Source: Sphingomonas caseinilytica (lineage in GTDB: Bacteria > Pseudomonadota > Alphaproteobacteria > Sphingomonadales > Sphingomonadaceae). Taken from it: a DNA stretch of 64,000 bases. The position numbers were made by a program, and so were the translations under genes. The number at the start of each line of letters is the position of its first letter. The stretch's first letter is position 1. Positions 44,367-51,641 of the stretch are shown here, piece after piece. The stretch covers positions 310,001 to 374,000 of the forward strand of contig NZ_JAMGBA010000001.1 in NCBI RefSeq assembly GCF_023516455.1, read 5' to 3'. The notes under the pieces are model-generated. The model did not search any database and was not told where the DNA came from. It saw nothing but the letters and a program-made list of their open reading frames with translations.

Positions 44367-45029
44367 ATGCCGTTGCCCACCCTGATTGTTCCCATCCTAT
44401 TGTCCGTCGCAGTGGCGGAAGATGCACCGATCACGGTCAAGGCCTTTCCCTGGGCGCCGTTCATCAGCCCGATGGGCGAGCCGTTCCGCCCGCCGTCAAG
44501 CGGCGAGGCGCCGATCGAACGCTGGTTTGTTCAGGCAGATCGCAACCGTGACGGCCTGCTGACGAGCGATGAAATGCAGGCCGATGCAGAGCGCTTCTTC
44601 GCGCGGCTCGATGATAATCAGGACGGGCAGATCGATCCGGACGAGCGCAGGGCTTACGAACAGGAGATCGCGCCGGAGATCCAGGTGAACTCGGACTGGC
44701 GGCAGGCTCGCGGCGAGCCTAAGCCAAAGCGCGACGATTATGACGGCTACAACAAAAGCGGCCTGCAAGGCGCCGCGCGCTACGGGATTCTCAATATCCC
44801 GCAGCCCGTCGCTAGCGCCGATGCCGACTTCAACCGGGCCGTAAGCCTGGCCGAGTTCAGGCAAGCCGCCGCCTATCGATTCACACTTCTGGACAGCAGC
44901 GGCCGTGGGAAGATCGCGTTGCCGGAACTGGTCGAACGCCTGCCGATCCGGCCCAAGGGCAAGCGCCCCAAGCCAAAAAAGAACGAATTGGACACGCGAG
45001 TTGGCGCCCCGCTGCCGGAAGGCAGCTAG
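44367..45029 (+). CDS. Exported EF-hand protein
   Basis: A 220-residue protein with an N-terminal signal-like segment (PLPTLIVPILLSVAVA) and EF-hand calcium-binding loops: DRNRDGLLTSDE and DDNQDGQIDPDE are good matches, while DADFNRAVSLAE and DSSGRGKIALPE are weaker. A basic tail (KGKRPKPKKNE) follows. Calmodulin-like exported EF-hand proteins are frequent in sphingomonads; partners are unknown. No strong ribosome site is seen, so the start is moderately supported. Confidence 0.85.
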   Translation: MPLPTLIVPILLSVAVAEDAPITVKAFPWAPFISPMGEPFRPPSSGEAPIERWFVQADRNRDGLLTSDEMQADAERFFARLDDNQDGQIDPDERRAYEQEIAPEIQVNSDWRQARGEPKPKRDDYDGYNKSGLQGAARYGILNIPQPVASADADFNRAVSLAEFRQAAAYRFTLLDSSGRGKIALPELVERLPIRPKGKRPKPKKNELDTRVGAPLPEGS

Positions 45030-45358
45030 CGATCGAGGTTGTAGGCGCCGCCCGGCATCTGCACCGTCAGCGTTTCCAGATCCTCGGTAAGATTGATTTG
45101 GCAGGCGAGCCGCGACGTTGGGCGGACTGCCCATGCAAGGTCGAGCAAATCGTCTTCCTCTTCGCTTGCCGGCGGCAGGCGCGAGAAATCTTCCTTGGCG
45201 ACGATGACATGGCAGGTCGAGCAGGCCATTTGCCCTTCGCACGCCCCTTCGAGCGGCTGGCGTTCCCGCTGCGCGAGATCGAGCAGGTTGGTGCCGGCTG
45301 GAGCATCGACTTCATGGTCGAGCGTGCCGTCAGCCTTGAGGAAGCGGACCTTGATCAT
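45026..45358 (-). CDS. 2Fe-2S ferredoxin (adrenodoxin type)
   Basis: A 110-residue ferredoxin. The cluster ligands are Cys40, Cys46 and Cys49 (CEGQMACSTC) and Cys86 (SRLACQINL), the spacing of the Isc/adrenodoxin type, and EEEDDLLDLAWAVRPTSRL is the conserved acidic helix. It likely supplies electrons for Fe-S cluster assembly, next to the cysteine desulfurase genes; the ATG overlaps the desulfurase stop as ATGA. Confidence 0.96.
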   Translation of the reverse strand: MIKVRFLKADGTLDHEVDAPAGTNLLDLAQRERQPLEGACEGQMACSTCHVIVAKEDFSRLPPASEEEDDLLDLAWAVRPTSRLACQINLTEDLETLTVQMPGGAYNLDR

Positions 45359-46467
45359 GCCGGGAGATGCGCCTGTTCGATCGCCGCCTCATTGATCCTG
45401 CGGCAAGCCGAAACCAGCTCATCCTCACCGGTATAGCGGCCGAACCCGAGGCGGACCGACGAACGGGCCGCGCGGTCGTTGAGCCCGATGGCACGGAGCA
45501 CATGGCTCGGCCGGCCCGAACCGCTGGCGCAGGCCGAGCCGAGCGAAAAAGCGATGTTGCGCAGGTCTGAAATCAGCCTCGCGCCATCAAGTCCTTCACG
45601 CCGGACATTGAGGTTTCCGCGATAGCGGTCGGTCAGACTGCCGTTGACAGTCCATCCCTGTCCGAGAGTTGCGAGTGCAAGTTGAGATAGTTTCTCAACA
45701 TGCGCCGCATCGGCATCGCGCCTTTCGGCGGCAAGGCGGGCGGCCTCGCCCAGCCCCACACAAAGCGATGGCGAGAGCGTGCCGGAACGCATGCCCAATT
45801 CCTGCCCACCGCCGTGGATCTGTGACGCGGGTTCGGTCCCTGAGCGCATCCAAAGGCCGCCGACGCCCTTCGGTCCATGGATCTTGTGGGCCGAAACGGC
45901 GACCAGGTCCGGCCCGTCCGGAATGGCCAGGCGGCCGAAGCCCTGGACCGCATCGCACAGCATCAACGCGCCTGCTTCCCGCGCAGCTTGCGCAAGCCGG
46001 GCAACGGGCTGCATCACGCCAATCTCGTTGTTCACCAGCATCGCCGCGACGAGCGCCGTCTTGTCGTCGATGTGGGCCAACGCCTCGTCCAGGTCGATCA
46101 AGCCGTCTGCACCGACCTTGAGCCTGACGACTTCGATATCCTGCTTTTCCAGCCATTCCGCCGTGTCGAGGACGGCCGCATGTTCCGTCGAGATGGTCAC
46201 CAGCTTGCGCCGCAGGCTGTCCTCGAACGTTCCCTTGATCGCCCAGTTTATCGCTTCGGTAGCTCCGGACGTGAAGGCAAACCTCCCGCCGGCCAAGCCG
46301 ATCGCCTGTTCGACACGGCCGCGCGCAACCTCGATCGCCGCCGCCGCTTCACGGCCCCAGGTCGAAGGGCTGTGCGGATTGGCGAACTTCTCCTCGAACC
46401 AGGGACGCATTGCCGCCGCCACCTCGGGCGCCAACGGCGTCGTCGCCTGATAGTCGAGATAAATCAT
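45355..46467 (-). CDS. Cysteine desulfurase family protein (first of two)
   Basis: A 370-residue PLP enzyme that would mobilise sulfur from cysteine. IYLDYQATTPLAPEV is the family start, EHAAVLDT and NNEIGVMQP bind PLP, the Schiff-base Lys is in SAHKIHGPKGVG, and the persulfide Cys is in SLGSACASGSGRPSHVL. It lies between another desulfurase-like gene upstream and the ferredoxin downstream, with ATGA-type overlaps on both sides. The start was chosen at 46467 because it overlaps the upstream stop; a longer frame exists. Confidence 0.93.
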   Translation of the reverse strand: MIYLDYQATTPLAPEVAAAMRPWFEEKFANPHSPSTWGREAAAAIEVARGRVEQAIGLAGGRFAFTSGATEAINWAIKGTFEDSLRRKLVTISTEHAAVLDTAEWLEKQDIEVVRLKVGADGLIDLDEALAHIDDKTALVAAMLVNNEIGVMQPVARLAQAAREAGALMLCDAVQGFGRLAIPDGPDLVAVSAHKIHGPKGVGGLWMRSGTEPASQIHGGGQELGMRSGTLSPSLCVGLGEAARLAAERRDADAAHVEKLSQLALATLGQGWTVNGSLTDRYRGNLNVRREGLDGARLISDLRNIAFSLGSACASGSGRPSHVLRAIGLNDRAARSSVRLGFGRYTGEDELVSACRRINEAAIEQAHLPA

Positions 46468-47537
46468 GCCGCGCGCTGCCGGCTGGCGATCCGCGACCAT
46501 TCAGCGAGGAAAGCGTCGACTTCGGCTTCGGTTGTGTGCGGGCCGAAGCTGATGCGGAGGAAGCCGCCCGCTACAGCCGGATCAACCTTCATTGCAGCCA
46601 GGACGGCGCTTTCCTTCATTTTGCCTGACGAACAGGCGCTGCCAGCGGAAACTGCGATGCCCGCCAGGTCGAACTGCACCAGCAAGGAGGCACTGGAGGC
46701 GCCGGGCAGCGAGACCGCGCCAATTGTCGAAAGCCGCGGGCTTTCCTCGCCGATCACGATGCCGCCGACCGATTTTACGCCTTCGTCCAACCTAGCGCGC
46801 AGGGCAGCGAGCCTGCCCATTTCATAGGGCATGGCAGCGAGCGCAGTTGCAAACGCAAGAGCGCTGGGCGCGTCCTGCGTTCCGCGCCGATAGCCCTTTT
46901 CCTGGCCGCCGACCGGATCCAGCGTTCCAAGATCCTTGACCAGCAGTGCTCCGATGCCGGGCGGGCCGCCAAGCTTATGGGCCGACAGGGCGATGAAATC
47001 CGCGTCAGGAAGAGGATGCTTGCCCGCGCTCTGTGCGCAATCGGCCAGCAGCAAGGAACCGGCTTCACGGATCTTCGGGGCGATATGGTCCAGCGGCTGG
47101 AGAATGCCGGTCTCGTTGTTGACCTGCTGGATCGCGACCAAGGCCGGACCTTCGGCAAGTATGGCGTCCAGCGCAGCCTCGTCGATCAGGCCGTCGGGGC
47201 GGACCGGGATGACCCGGGCATCCGCGCCCATTGCGTGGGGAACGATCGCATGCTCGGTAGCACCGAGGGCGCGCCCAGCGATGCGCGCGCGCGCCGCCAC
47301 CATCTCGATCGCTTCGCTCGCCCCGCTGGTGAAGATGACGTCATGACGCCAGCCCAGCACCTCGGCGAGCGTCGTCCTCGCCTCCTCCAACAGCGCCCTG
47401 GCCTGCCGGCCTTCCGCATGAGGGGAACTTGGGTTGGCCCAGGCCTTAAAGCCGCGTTCCATGGCCGCCACCGCTTCCGGAAGGACGCGCGTGGTGGCTG
47501 CGTGATCGAGGAAGATGCGGGAATGAGAATCGGTCAT
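46464..47537 (-). CDS. Cysteine desulfurase family protein (second of two)
   Basis: A 357-residue paralogue. RIFLDHAATTRVLPEAV is the start, ATEHAIVPH and QVNNETGILQP bind cofactor, the PLP Lys is in SAHKLGGPPGIG, and the persulfide Cys is in AVSAGSACSSGKMKES. The loop after GPxG is shorter than in the neighbour and the two copies are clearly diverged. It could be a second IscS-like enzyme or a partner with specialised acceptor. It starts the operon with the other desulfurase and ferredoxin. The ATG 47537 follows GAG and starts after the promoter gap. Confidence 0.92.
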   Translation of the reverse strand: MTDSHSRIFLDHAATTRVLPEAVAAMERGFKAWANPSSPHAEGRQARALLEEARTTLAEVLGWRHDVIFTSGASEAIEMVAARARIAGRALGATEHAIVPHAMGADARVIPVRPDGLIDEAALDAILAEGPALVAIQQVNNETGILQPLDHIAPKIREAGSLLLADCAQSAGKHPLPDADFIALSAHKLGGPPGIGALLVKDLGTLDPVGGQEKGYRRGTQDAPSALAFATALAAMPYEMGRLAALRARLDEGVKSVGGIVIGEESPRLSTIGAVSLPGASSASLLVQFDLAGIAVSAGSACSSGKMKESAVLAAMKVDPAVAGGFLRISFGPHTTEAEVDAFLAEWSRIASRQRAA

Positions 47538-47654
47538 TGGAAAACTCAAGGAATCCTGCCGTTGCCAGAGGTTGCGCCGGCCCTATATAGGAGCCGCCGC
47601 CGCGGTGCATCCCTTCCGCGGATATCAGTTTCAATTCCTAATAAGCGAGCGCCC

Positions 47655-48311
47655 ATGCCCGAAGTGATTTTTCCCGGACCCGAAGGCCGTCTGGAAGGCC
47701 GGTTCAACCCGGGGCCTCGTCCACGGGCACCGGTGGCGCTGATCCTGCACAGCCACCCGCAGGCCGGCGGGACGATGAACAACAAGATCGTCCAGCTGCT
47801 CTACAAGGATTTCGTCCGCCGCGGGTTCGCGACCCTGCGCTTCAATTTCCGCGGCGTCGGAAAGAGCCAGGGCACGTTCGACAATGGCATTGGCGAATTG
47901 AGCGATGCGGCCTCGGCGCTCGACTGGGTCCAGCAGATCCACCCGGAGGCAGAGGTCACCTGGGTCGCAGGTGTCAGCTTCGGCGCATGGATCGGAATGC
48001 AGCTGCTGATGCGCCGCCCGGAGATCCGCGGCTTCATCTCCATCGCGCCGCCGGCGAACATGTATGATTTCGCCTTCCTCGCCCCCTGCCCGGCTTCGGG
48101 CATCATCATCCAGGGCGAAGCGGACGAGGTCGTCACCCCGGGCGCGGTCCAGAAGCTGGTCGACAAGCTTCGCACGCAGCGGCACATCACCATCGCCCAT
48201 GACACCATTCCGGGCGCCAACCATTTCTTTGCCAATGAGCTCGACCTGCTCATGAAGAGCGTGGACGATTATCTGGACTACCGGTTGGATCCGAGCTGCC
48301 CGATACGGTGA
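47655..48311 (+). CDS. Small alpha/beta-hydrolase
   Basis: A 218-residue single-domain hydrolase. VALILHSHPQAGGTMNNKIV carries the oxyanion-hole region, GFATLRFNFRGVGKSQG the next strand, GVSFGAWIGM the nucleophile Ser, GEADEVVTP the acid and GANHFF the His. This is a widespread alphaproteobacterial family of unknown substrate. I chose ATG 47655 because the family begins there (PEVIFPGPEGRLEG); a longer frame is open upstream without similarity. It is divergent from the desulfurase operon. Confidence 0.88.
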   Translation: MPEVIFPGPEGRLEGRFNPGPRPRAPVALILHSHPQAGGTMNNKIVQLLYKDFVRRGFATLRFNFRGVGKSQGTFDNGIGELSDAASALDWVQQIHPEAEVTWVAGVSFGAWIGMQLLMRRPEIRGFISIAPPANMYDFAFLAPCPASGIIIQGEADEVVTPGAVQKLVDKLRTQRHITIAHDTIPGANHFFANELDLLMKSVDDYLDYRLDPSCPIR

Positions 48312-48317
48312 CGGCTG

Positions 48318-48337
48318 TTCCCCGGCGAAGGCCGGGG
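48318..48337. repeat. Left palindrome flanking the GIY-YIG gene (family C)
   Basis: This 20-base sequence is itself a CCCCGGC-GAA-GGCCGGGG hairpin and is the exact reverse complement of 48680-48699. It lies 32 bases before the GIY-YIG start codon. Confidence 0.85.
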
Positions 48338-48369
48338 CCCAGGAGACAACGTCTCGCAAAGGAGGTCCG

Positions 48370-48657
48370 ATGAAGGCTGGTTACGTCTACATAATGGCCA
48401 GCCGGAAGAATGGAACGATCTACATTGGCGTAACGTCCGATCTGATTGGGCGTGTCCACCAGCATCGGCAAGGATTGGTTTCCGGCTTCACCAAGCAATA
48501 TGGCTGCAAGTTATTGGTTTGGTTCGAGGCGCATGAGAATTTAGAGGATGCGCGGCGTCGCGAATTGCAAATGAAAGAATGGAAGCGGAGTTGGAAGATT
48601 CGGCTGATCGAAGAAAACAACTTCGACTGGCTGGACCTTTATCCGACGTTGCGCTGA
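48370..48657 (+). CDS. GIY-YIG domain nuclease (small, stand-alone)
   Basis: A 95-residue protein consisting of one GIY-YIG domain: GYVYIMASRKNGTIYIGVTSDL supplies the two tyrosine elements (first GYVYI, second IYIG), then QHRQGLVSGFTKQYG and LVWFEAHENLEDARRRELQMKEWKR with the catalytic Glu region. Related small nucleases (YhbQ-like) are numerous in alphaproteobacterial genomes. AAAGGAGG before the ATG is a strong ribosome site. The gene sits between mirror-image palindromes (48318-48337 and 48680-48699), which hints at a mobile or repeat-associated unit. Confidence 0.93.
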   Translation: MKAGYVYIMASRKNGTIYIGVTSDLIGRVHQHRQGLVSGFTKQYGCKLLVWFEAHENLEDARRRELQMKEWKRSWKIRLIEENNFDWLDLYPTLR

Positions 48658-48699
48658 CCCGGCTATTGCCGGGCCTGAGCCCCGGCCTTCGCCGGGGAA
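48658..48699. repeat. Right palindromes flanking the GIY-YIG gene (family C)
   Basis: CCCGGCTATTGCCGGG (48658-48673) is a short hairpin, and CCCCGGCCTTCGCCGGGGAA (48680-48699) is the perfect inverted copy of 48318-48337. They begin right at the stop codon of the GIY-YIG gene and end next to the opposing small membrane-protein gene. Confidence 0.85.
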
Positions 48700-48882
48700 C
48701 TACACCGTCCAGATCAGGACGTTGGCGACGAAAATCACCCCACAGGCAATCATCAGCAGTCCGCGCTGACGAGTTTCACGGTTCATCGCCTGCTTGATGC
48801 CGAATCCGAGCAGCAGGAAAGCCGCGATCATCATGAGGGCCAGTGTCGCGGATATGAAATTTCCCAAAACGGACCCTTTCAC
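48700..48882 (-). CDS. Small two-helix membrane protein
   Basis: A 60-residue product with two hydrophobic segments (FISATLALMMIAAFLLLGFGI and GLLMIACGVIFVANVLIWTV) joined by a basic loop (KQAMNRETRQR). It appears to be a conserved small hypothetical of sphingomonads, with no named function. The start is GTG 48882 without a clear ribosome site, so the gene is moderately supported. Confidence 0.6.
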   Translation of the reverse strand: MKGSVLGNFISATLALMMIAAFLLLGFGIKQAMNRETRQRGLLMIACGVIFVANVLIWTV

Positions 48883-48905
48883 GGCTTTTTAACTCGCGGC
48901 GGTGC

Positions 48906-49181
48906 ATGCTTATGCCCATGCGCGATGTCCAGCAGCAACAGGCCCGCCTTGAAGAGGCTTTCGACCGGATCGAGGAAACGATCCTTCCGTGCATCGCAAT
49001 GATGCTGGAAACGCTGCTCGATGCTTCTGCCAACCTGTCCGAGCTCGACCCCAAGGCGCTGATTGCGGAGCTTCAAACGCTGGCAGCCGAGCTGGAAGAG
49101 CTCACCCGCGCGGTAGAACGCAGCTCACCGGTCCACGTCGACGCGGGCGAATATCGGATTGCCGGAGCGAGTGGCAACTAG
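48906..49181 (+). CDS. Small coiled-coil protein, unknown
   Basis: A 91-residue acidic helical protein (RLEEAFDRIEETILPCIAMM, LDPKALIAELQTLAAELEEL) with no signal or membrane segment. I do not recognise it. Three ATGs in a row of alternate codons (48906, 48912, 48918) are possible starts. It overlaps the dehydratase stop by four bases on the opposite strand. Coding potential is plausible but not proven. Confidence 0.5.
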   Translation: MLMPMRDVQQQQARLEEAFDRIEETILPCIAMMLETLLDASANLSELDPKALIAELQTLAAELEELTRAVERSSPVHVDAGEYRIAGASGN

Positions 49182-50137
49182 GAGACAAGGCTGGCGTGCA
49201 GCGCCGGGTCGATGTTTCCGCCCGATAGAAGTGCTACCGTTTCCGGTACGATTTCGACTTTTCCGGCAAGCAATGCGGCGAGCGACACCGCCGCGCCAGG
49301 TTCGACCACCAAGCCATGCTCCTTCCACGCCCAGCGGACCGCAGCTTTCGTTTCTTCTTCGCTGACGGCCAGGCCTTGCGATCCACGCGCATGAAGGATG
49401 CCAAAGGTGATGGGCGACACCCGCAGGGTCTGGATCGCATCACATAGCGTCGGCGGCGGATTAGGGCCGACCGGCACAATCTCGCCAAGCTCAAGCGACC
49501 GGAGCATGTCGTCCCAGCCCTCTGGCTCGACGGGAATGACGTCCGCGTCCGGGCAGGCAAGGGCGATCCCGGACGTCAGCCCTCCTCCACCGCAGTTGAC
49601 GAGAATGCGAGCCGGCGGCCCTGCCCCGGCTTCCTCGAGCTGGTCGAGGATCTCCAGGCCGACCGTCCCCTGCCCTGCGACGATGTCAGGATCGTCATAG
49701 CTGGGCACGACGATCGAGCCTTTCTCCGAGGCGATGCGGGCGGCGATCTCCTCGCGGCTCTCGGTCTTGCGATCGAAGAAGATGATTTCGGCGCCCTGGG
49801 CCCTGGTTCCCTCGACCTTCAGGCGTGGGGCGTCCGACGGCATGACGATGATCGCCGGGATGCCGAGGCGCTTGGCGGCGATCGCAACGCCCTGCGCATG
49901 ATTGCCGGACGAAAAGGCGACGACGCCCCTGTTTCGCTCTTCCTCGCTGAGCTGGTTCAAGCGATTGGTTGCGCCCCTGAGCTTGAACGAGCCGCCGGTC
50001 TGCAAGCATTCGCATTTCAGCCATACGCGATTCCCGCGAATCTCCGCCCCGAGCAAAGGCGTGCGTTCGACCGCGCCGGAAATGCGCTTGGCAGCCGCCA
50101 GAACATCATCGCGGGTGACCTGTGGATATTCGCTCAA
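49178..50137 (-). CDS. Threonine/serine dehydratase-like PLP enzyme
   Basis: A 319-residue fold-type II PLP enzyme. The Lys that binds PLP is in GGSFKLRGATN, the phosphate loop is NCGGGGLTSG, and SSGNHAQGVAIAAK is the substrate-binding region. It lacks the C-terminal ACT-type regulatory domain of biosynthetic IlvA, so it is a catabolic threonine/serine dehydratase or serine racemase-like enzyme; which of these is unclear. I chose TTG 50137 because AAGGAG lies nine bases upstream; a TTG at 50146 abuts it. Confidence 0.9.
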   Translation of the reverse strand: MSEYPQVTRDDVLAAAKRISGAVERTPLLGAEIRGNRVWLKCECLQTGGSFKLRGATNRLNQLSEEERNRGVVAFSSGNHAQGVAIAAKRLGIPAIIVMPSDAPRLKVEGTRAQGAEIIFFDRKTESREEIAARIASEKGSIVVPSYDDPDIVAGQGTVGLEILDQLEEAGAGPPARILVNCGGGGLTSGIALACPDADVIPVEPEGWDDMLRSLELGEIVPVGPNPPPTLCDAIQTLRVSPITFGILHARGSQGLAVSEEETKAAVRWAWKEHGLVVEPGAAVSLAALLAGKVEIVPETVALLSGGNIDPALHASLVS

Positions 50138-50328
50138 GCCGTTCAACTCCTTGATCTTTCGGCGAACCGTGGCCGTGCAGGGATAAAGCTGTCCCAGCCG
50201 GGTTCAATTGGGGTCCAAAAAAACTTTACATGGGGGACCCTCGAACATATATCGCGCCTCCGCTGCCCCATGGGACTTCCAACCGCAAGGCAGCTTTGTC
50301 TCGAACTACCAGTTGGAGGTCCCTTGAG

Positions 50329-51516
50329 TTGCACAAGCATCATAGCGCGCTGGGGCTAGCTACCGCCCTTCGACCGGTCCAGCCGGTCACGCTTCTTCGT
50401 CCGCATGCCGCAAAGCGTGCTGCCCGCTTCTTTGCCGAGAAGTTTCCGGGGAAGTCGCTCTATGCGGTCAAGGCCAATCCCTCACCCGACCTGCTGAGGG
50501 TCCTGTGGGATGCTGGCGTTACCCACTATGACGTCGCCTCGCTTGGCGAAGTTCGCATGGTTGCGGAAACGCTGCCCGATGCCGTGCTGTGCTTCATGCA
50601 CCCGGTGAAGGCCGAGGAAGCGATCGCGGAAGCCTATTTCGACTATGGCGTGAAGACCTTCAGCCTCGACACGATCGAGGAACTGGAGAAGATCCAGCGC
50701 GCCACCCGCAACGCCAGCGACCTCAACCTGCTGGTTCGCCTGCGGGTATCGTCCGATCATTCGAAGCTCAGCCTCGCCTCCAAGTTCGGCGCCGAGCCGC
50801 ATGAGGTGAAGCAGCTTCTGATGGCTGCACGCCAGGCGTCGGACGCGCTCGGCATCTGTTTCCATGTCGGCAGCCAGGCGATGAGCCCGGCAGCTTATGG
50901 CGAAGCGATGAGCCGCGTTCGCGATGCCATCGTCGAGGCGGCCGTCACGGTCGACATCGTCGACGTCGGCGGCGGCTTTCCGAGCTGGTATCCGGGAATG
51001 GAGCCGCCGGCTCTCGAAAGCTATTTCGACGTCATCTACCGCGCGTTCGAAGACCTGCCGATCAGCTATTCGGCCGAACTGTGGTGCGAGCCGGGCCGTG
51101 CGCTTTGCGCGGAATATGCAAGCGTCCTCGTTCGCGTCGAAAAGCGCCGCGGAAGCGAGCTGTACATCAACGACGGTGCCTACGGCGCCCTGTTCGATGC
51201 GGCACATATCGGTTGGCGCTACCCTGTGAAGCTGGTTCGCGACGAGGAGTCGGATGCCAAGGACATGGAGTTCAGCTTCTACGGGCCGACTTGCGACGAC
51301 CTCGACCACATGGCCGGTCCGTTCGAGCTTCCCGCCGACGTCCAGGCCGGCGATTATATCGAGGTCGGGATGCTGGGCGCCTATGGCTGTGCCATGCGCA
51401 CCGGCTTCAACGGCTTCGGGGTCGAGGATCGGGTGATCGTTACCGACGAGCCGATGGCCTCGCTCTACACCGACGTCCCGGAACGCAAACGCGCGACGAA
51501 CGTCATCACGCTGTAG
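50329..51516 (+). CDS. Ornithine/lysine decarboxylase family (group III, eukaryote-like)
   Basis: A 395-residue PLP enzyme of the ornithine decarboxylase fold. PLP-binding Lys48 is in YAVKANPSP, ICFHVGSQ and DVGGGFPSWYPG are core motifs, WCEPGRALCAEYASVL binds phosphate, INDGAYGALFDAAH follows, and the catalytic Cys region is GPTCDDLD. It would produce putrescine. The start is TTG 50329 with GGAGG nine bases upstream; the frame is open further upstream. It lies directly before the deoxyhypusine-synthase-like gene, suggesting one polyamine pathway. Confidence 0.92.
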   Translation: MHKHHSALGLATALRPVQPVTLLRPHAAKRAARFFAEKFPGKSLYAVKANPSPDLLRVLWDAGVTHYDVASLGEVRMVAETLPDAVLCFMHPVKAEEAIAEAYFDYGVKTFSLDTIEELEKIQRATRNASDLNLLVRLRVSSDHSKLSLASKFGAEPHEVKQLLMAARQASDALGICFHVGSQAMSPAAYGEAMSRVRDAIVEAAVTVDIVDVGGGFPSWYPGMEPPALESYFDVIYRAFEDLPISYSAELWCEPGRALCAEYASVLVRVEKRRGSELYINDGAYGALFDAAHIGWRYPVKLVRDEESDAKDMEFSFYGPTCDDLDHMAGPFELPADVQAGDYIEVGMLGAYGCAMRTGFNGFGVEDRVIVTDEPMASLYTDVPERKRATNVITL

Positions 51517-51540
51517 CGGCAGAGCATTTTAAGTGCGTCA

Positions 51541-51614
51541 TTCCAGCGAAGGCTGGAAACCATGATCTATTGGGTGCAAAGGGCCCGCGACATGGACCCC
51601 AGCTTGCGCTGGGG
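51541..51614. repeat. Pair of family C palindromes
   Basis: TTCCAGCGAAGGCTGGAA (51541-51558) and CCCCAGCTTGCGCTGGGG (51597-51614) are two separate hairpins with the same GCGTCAT/GGTGACG framing words. They lie in the 125-base gap between the decarboxylase and the synthase genes, so they fall within a likely shared transcript. Confidence 0.8.
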
Positions 51615-51641
51615 TGACGATTTTCAGTTTCGGAGAAGAGA

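Noticed and set aside
48370-48657. GIY-YIG gene as an intron-encoded homing endonuclease.
   Set aside because: It is intergenic with its own strong ribosome site, and no interrupted gene or group I intron features are seen around it.
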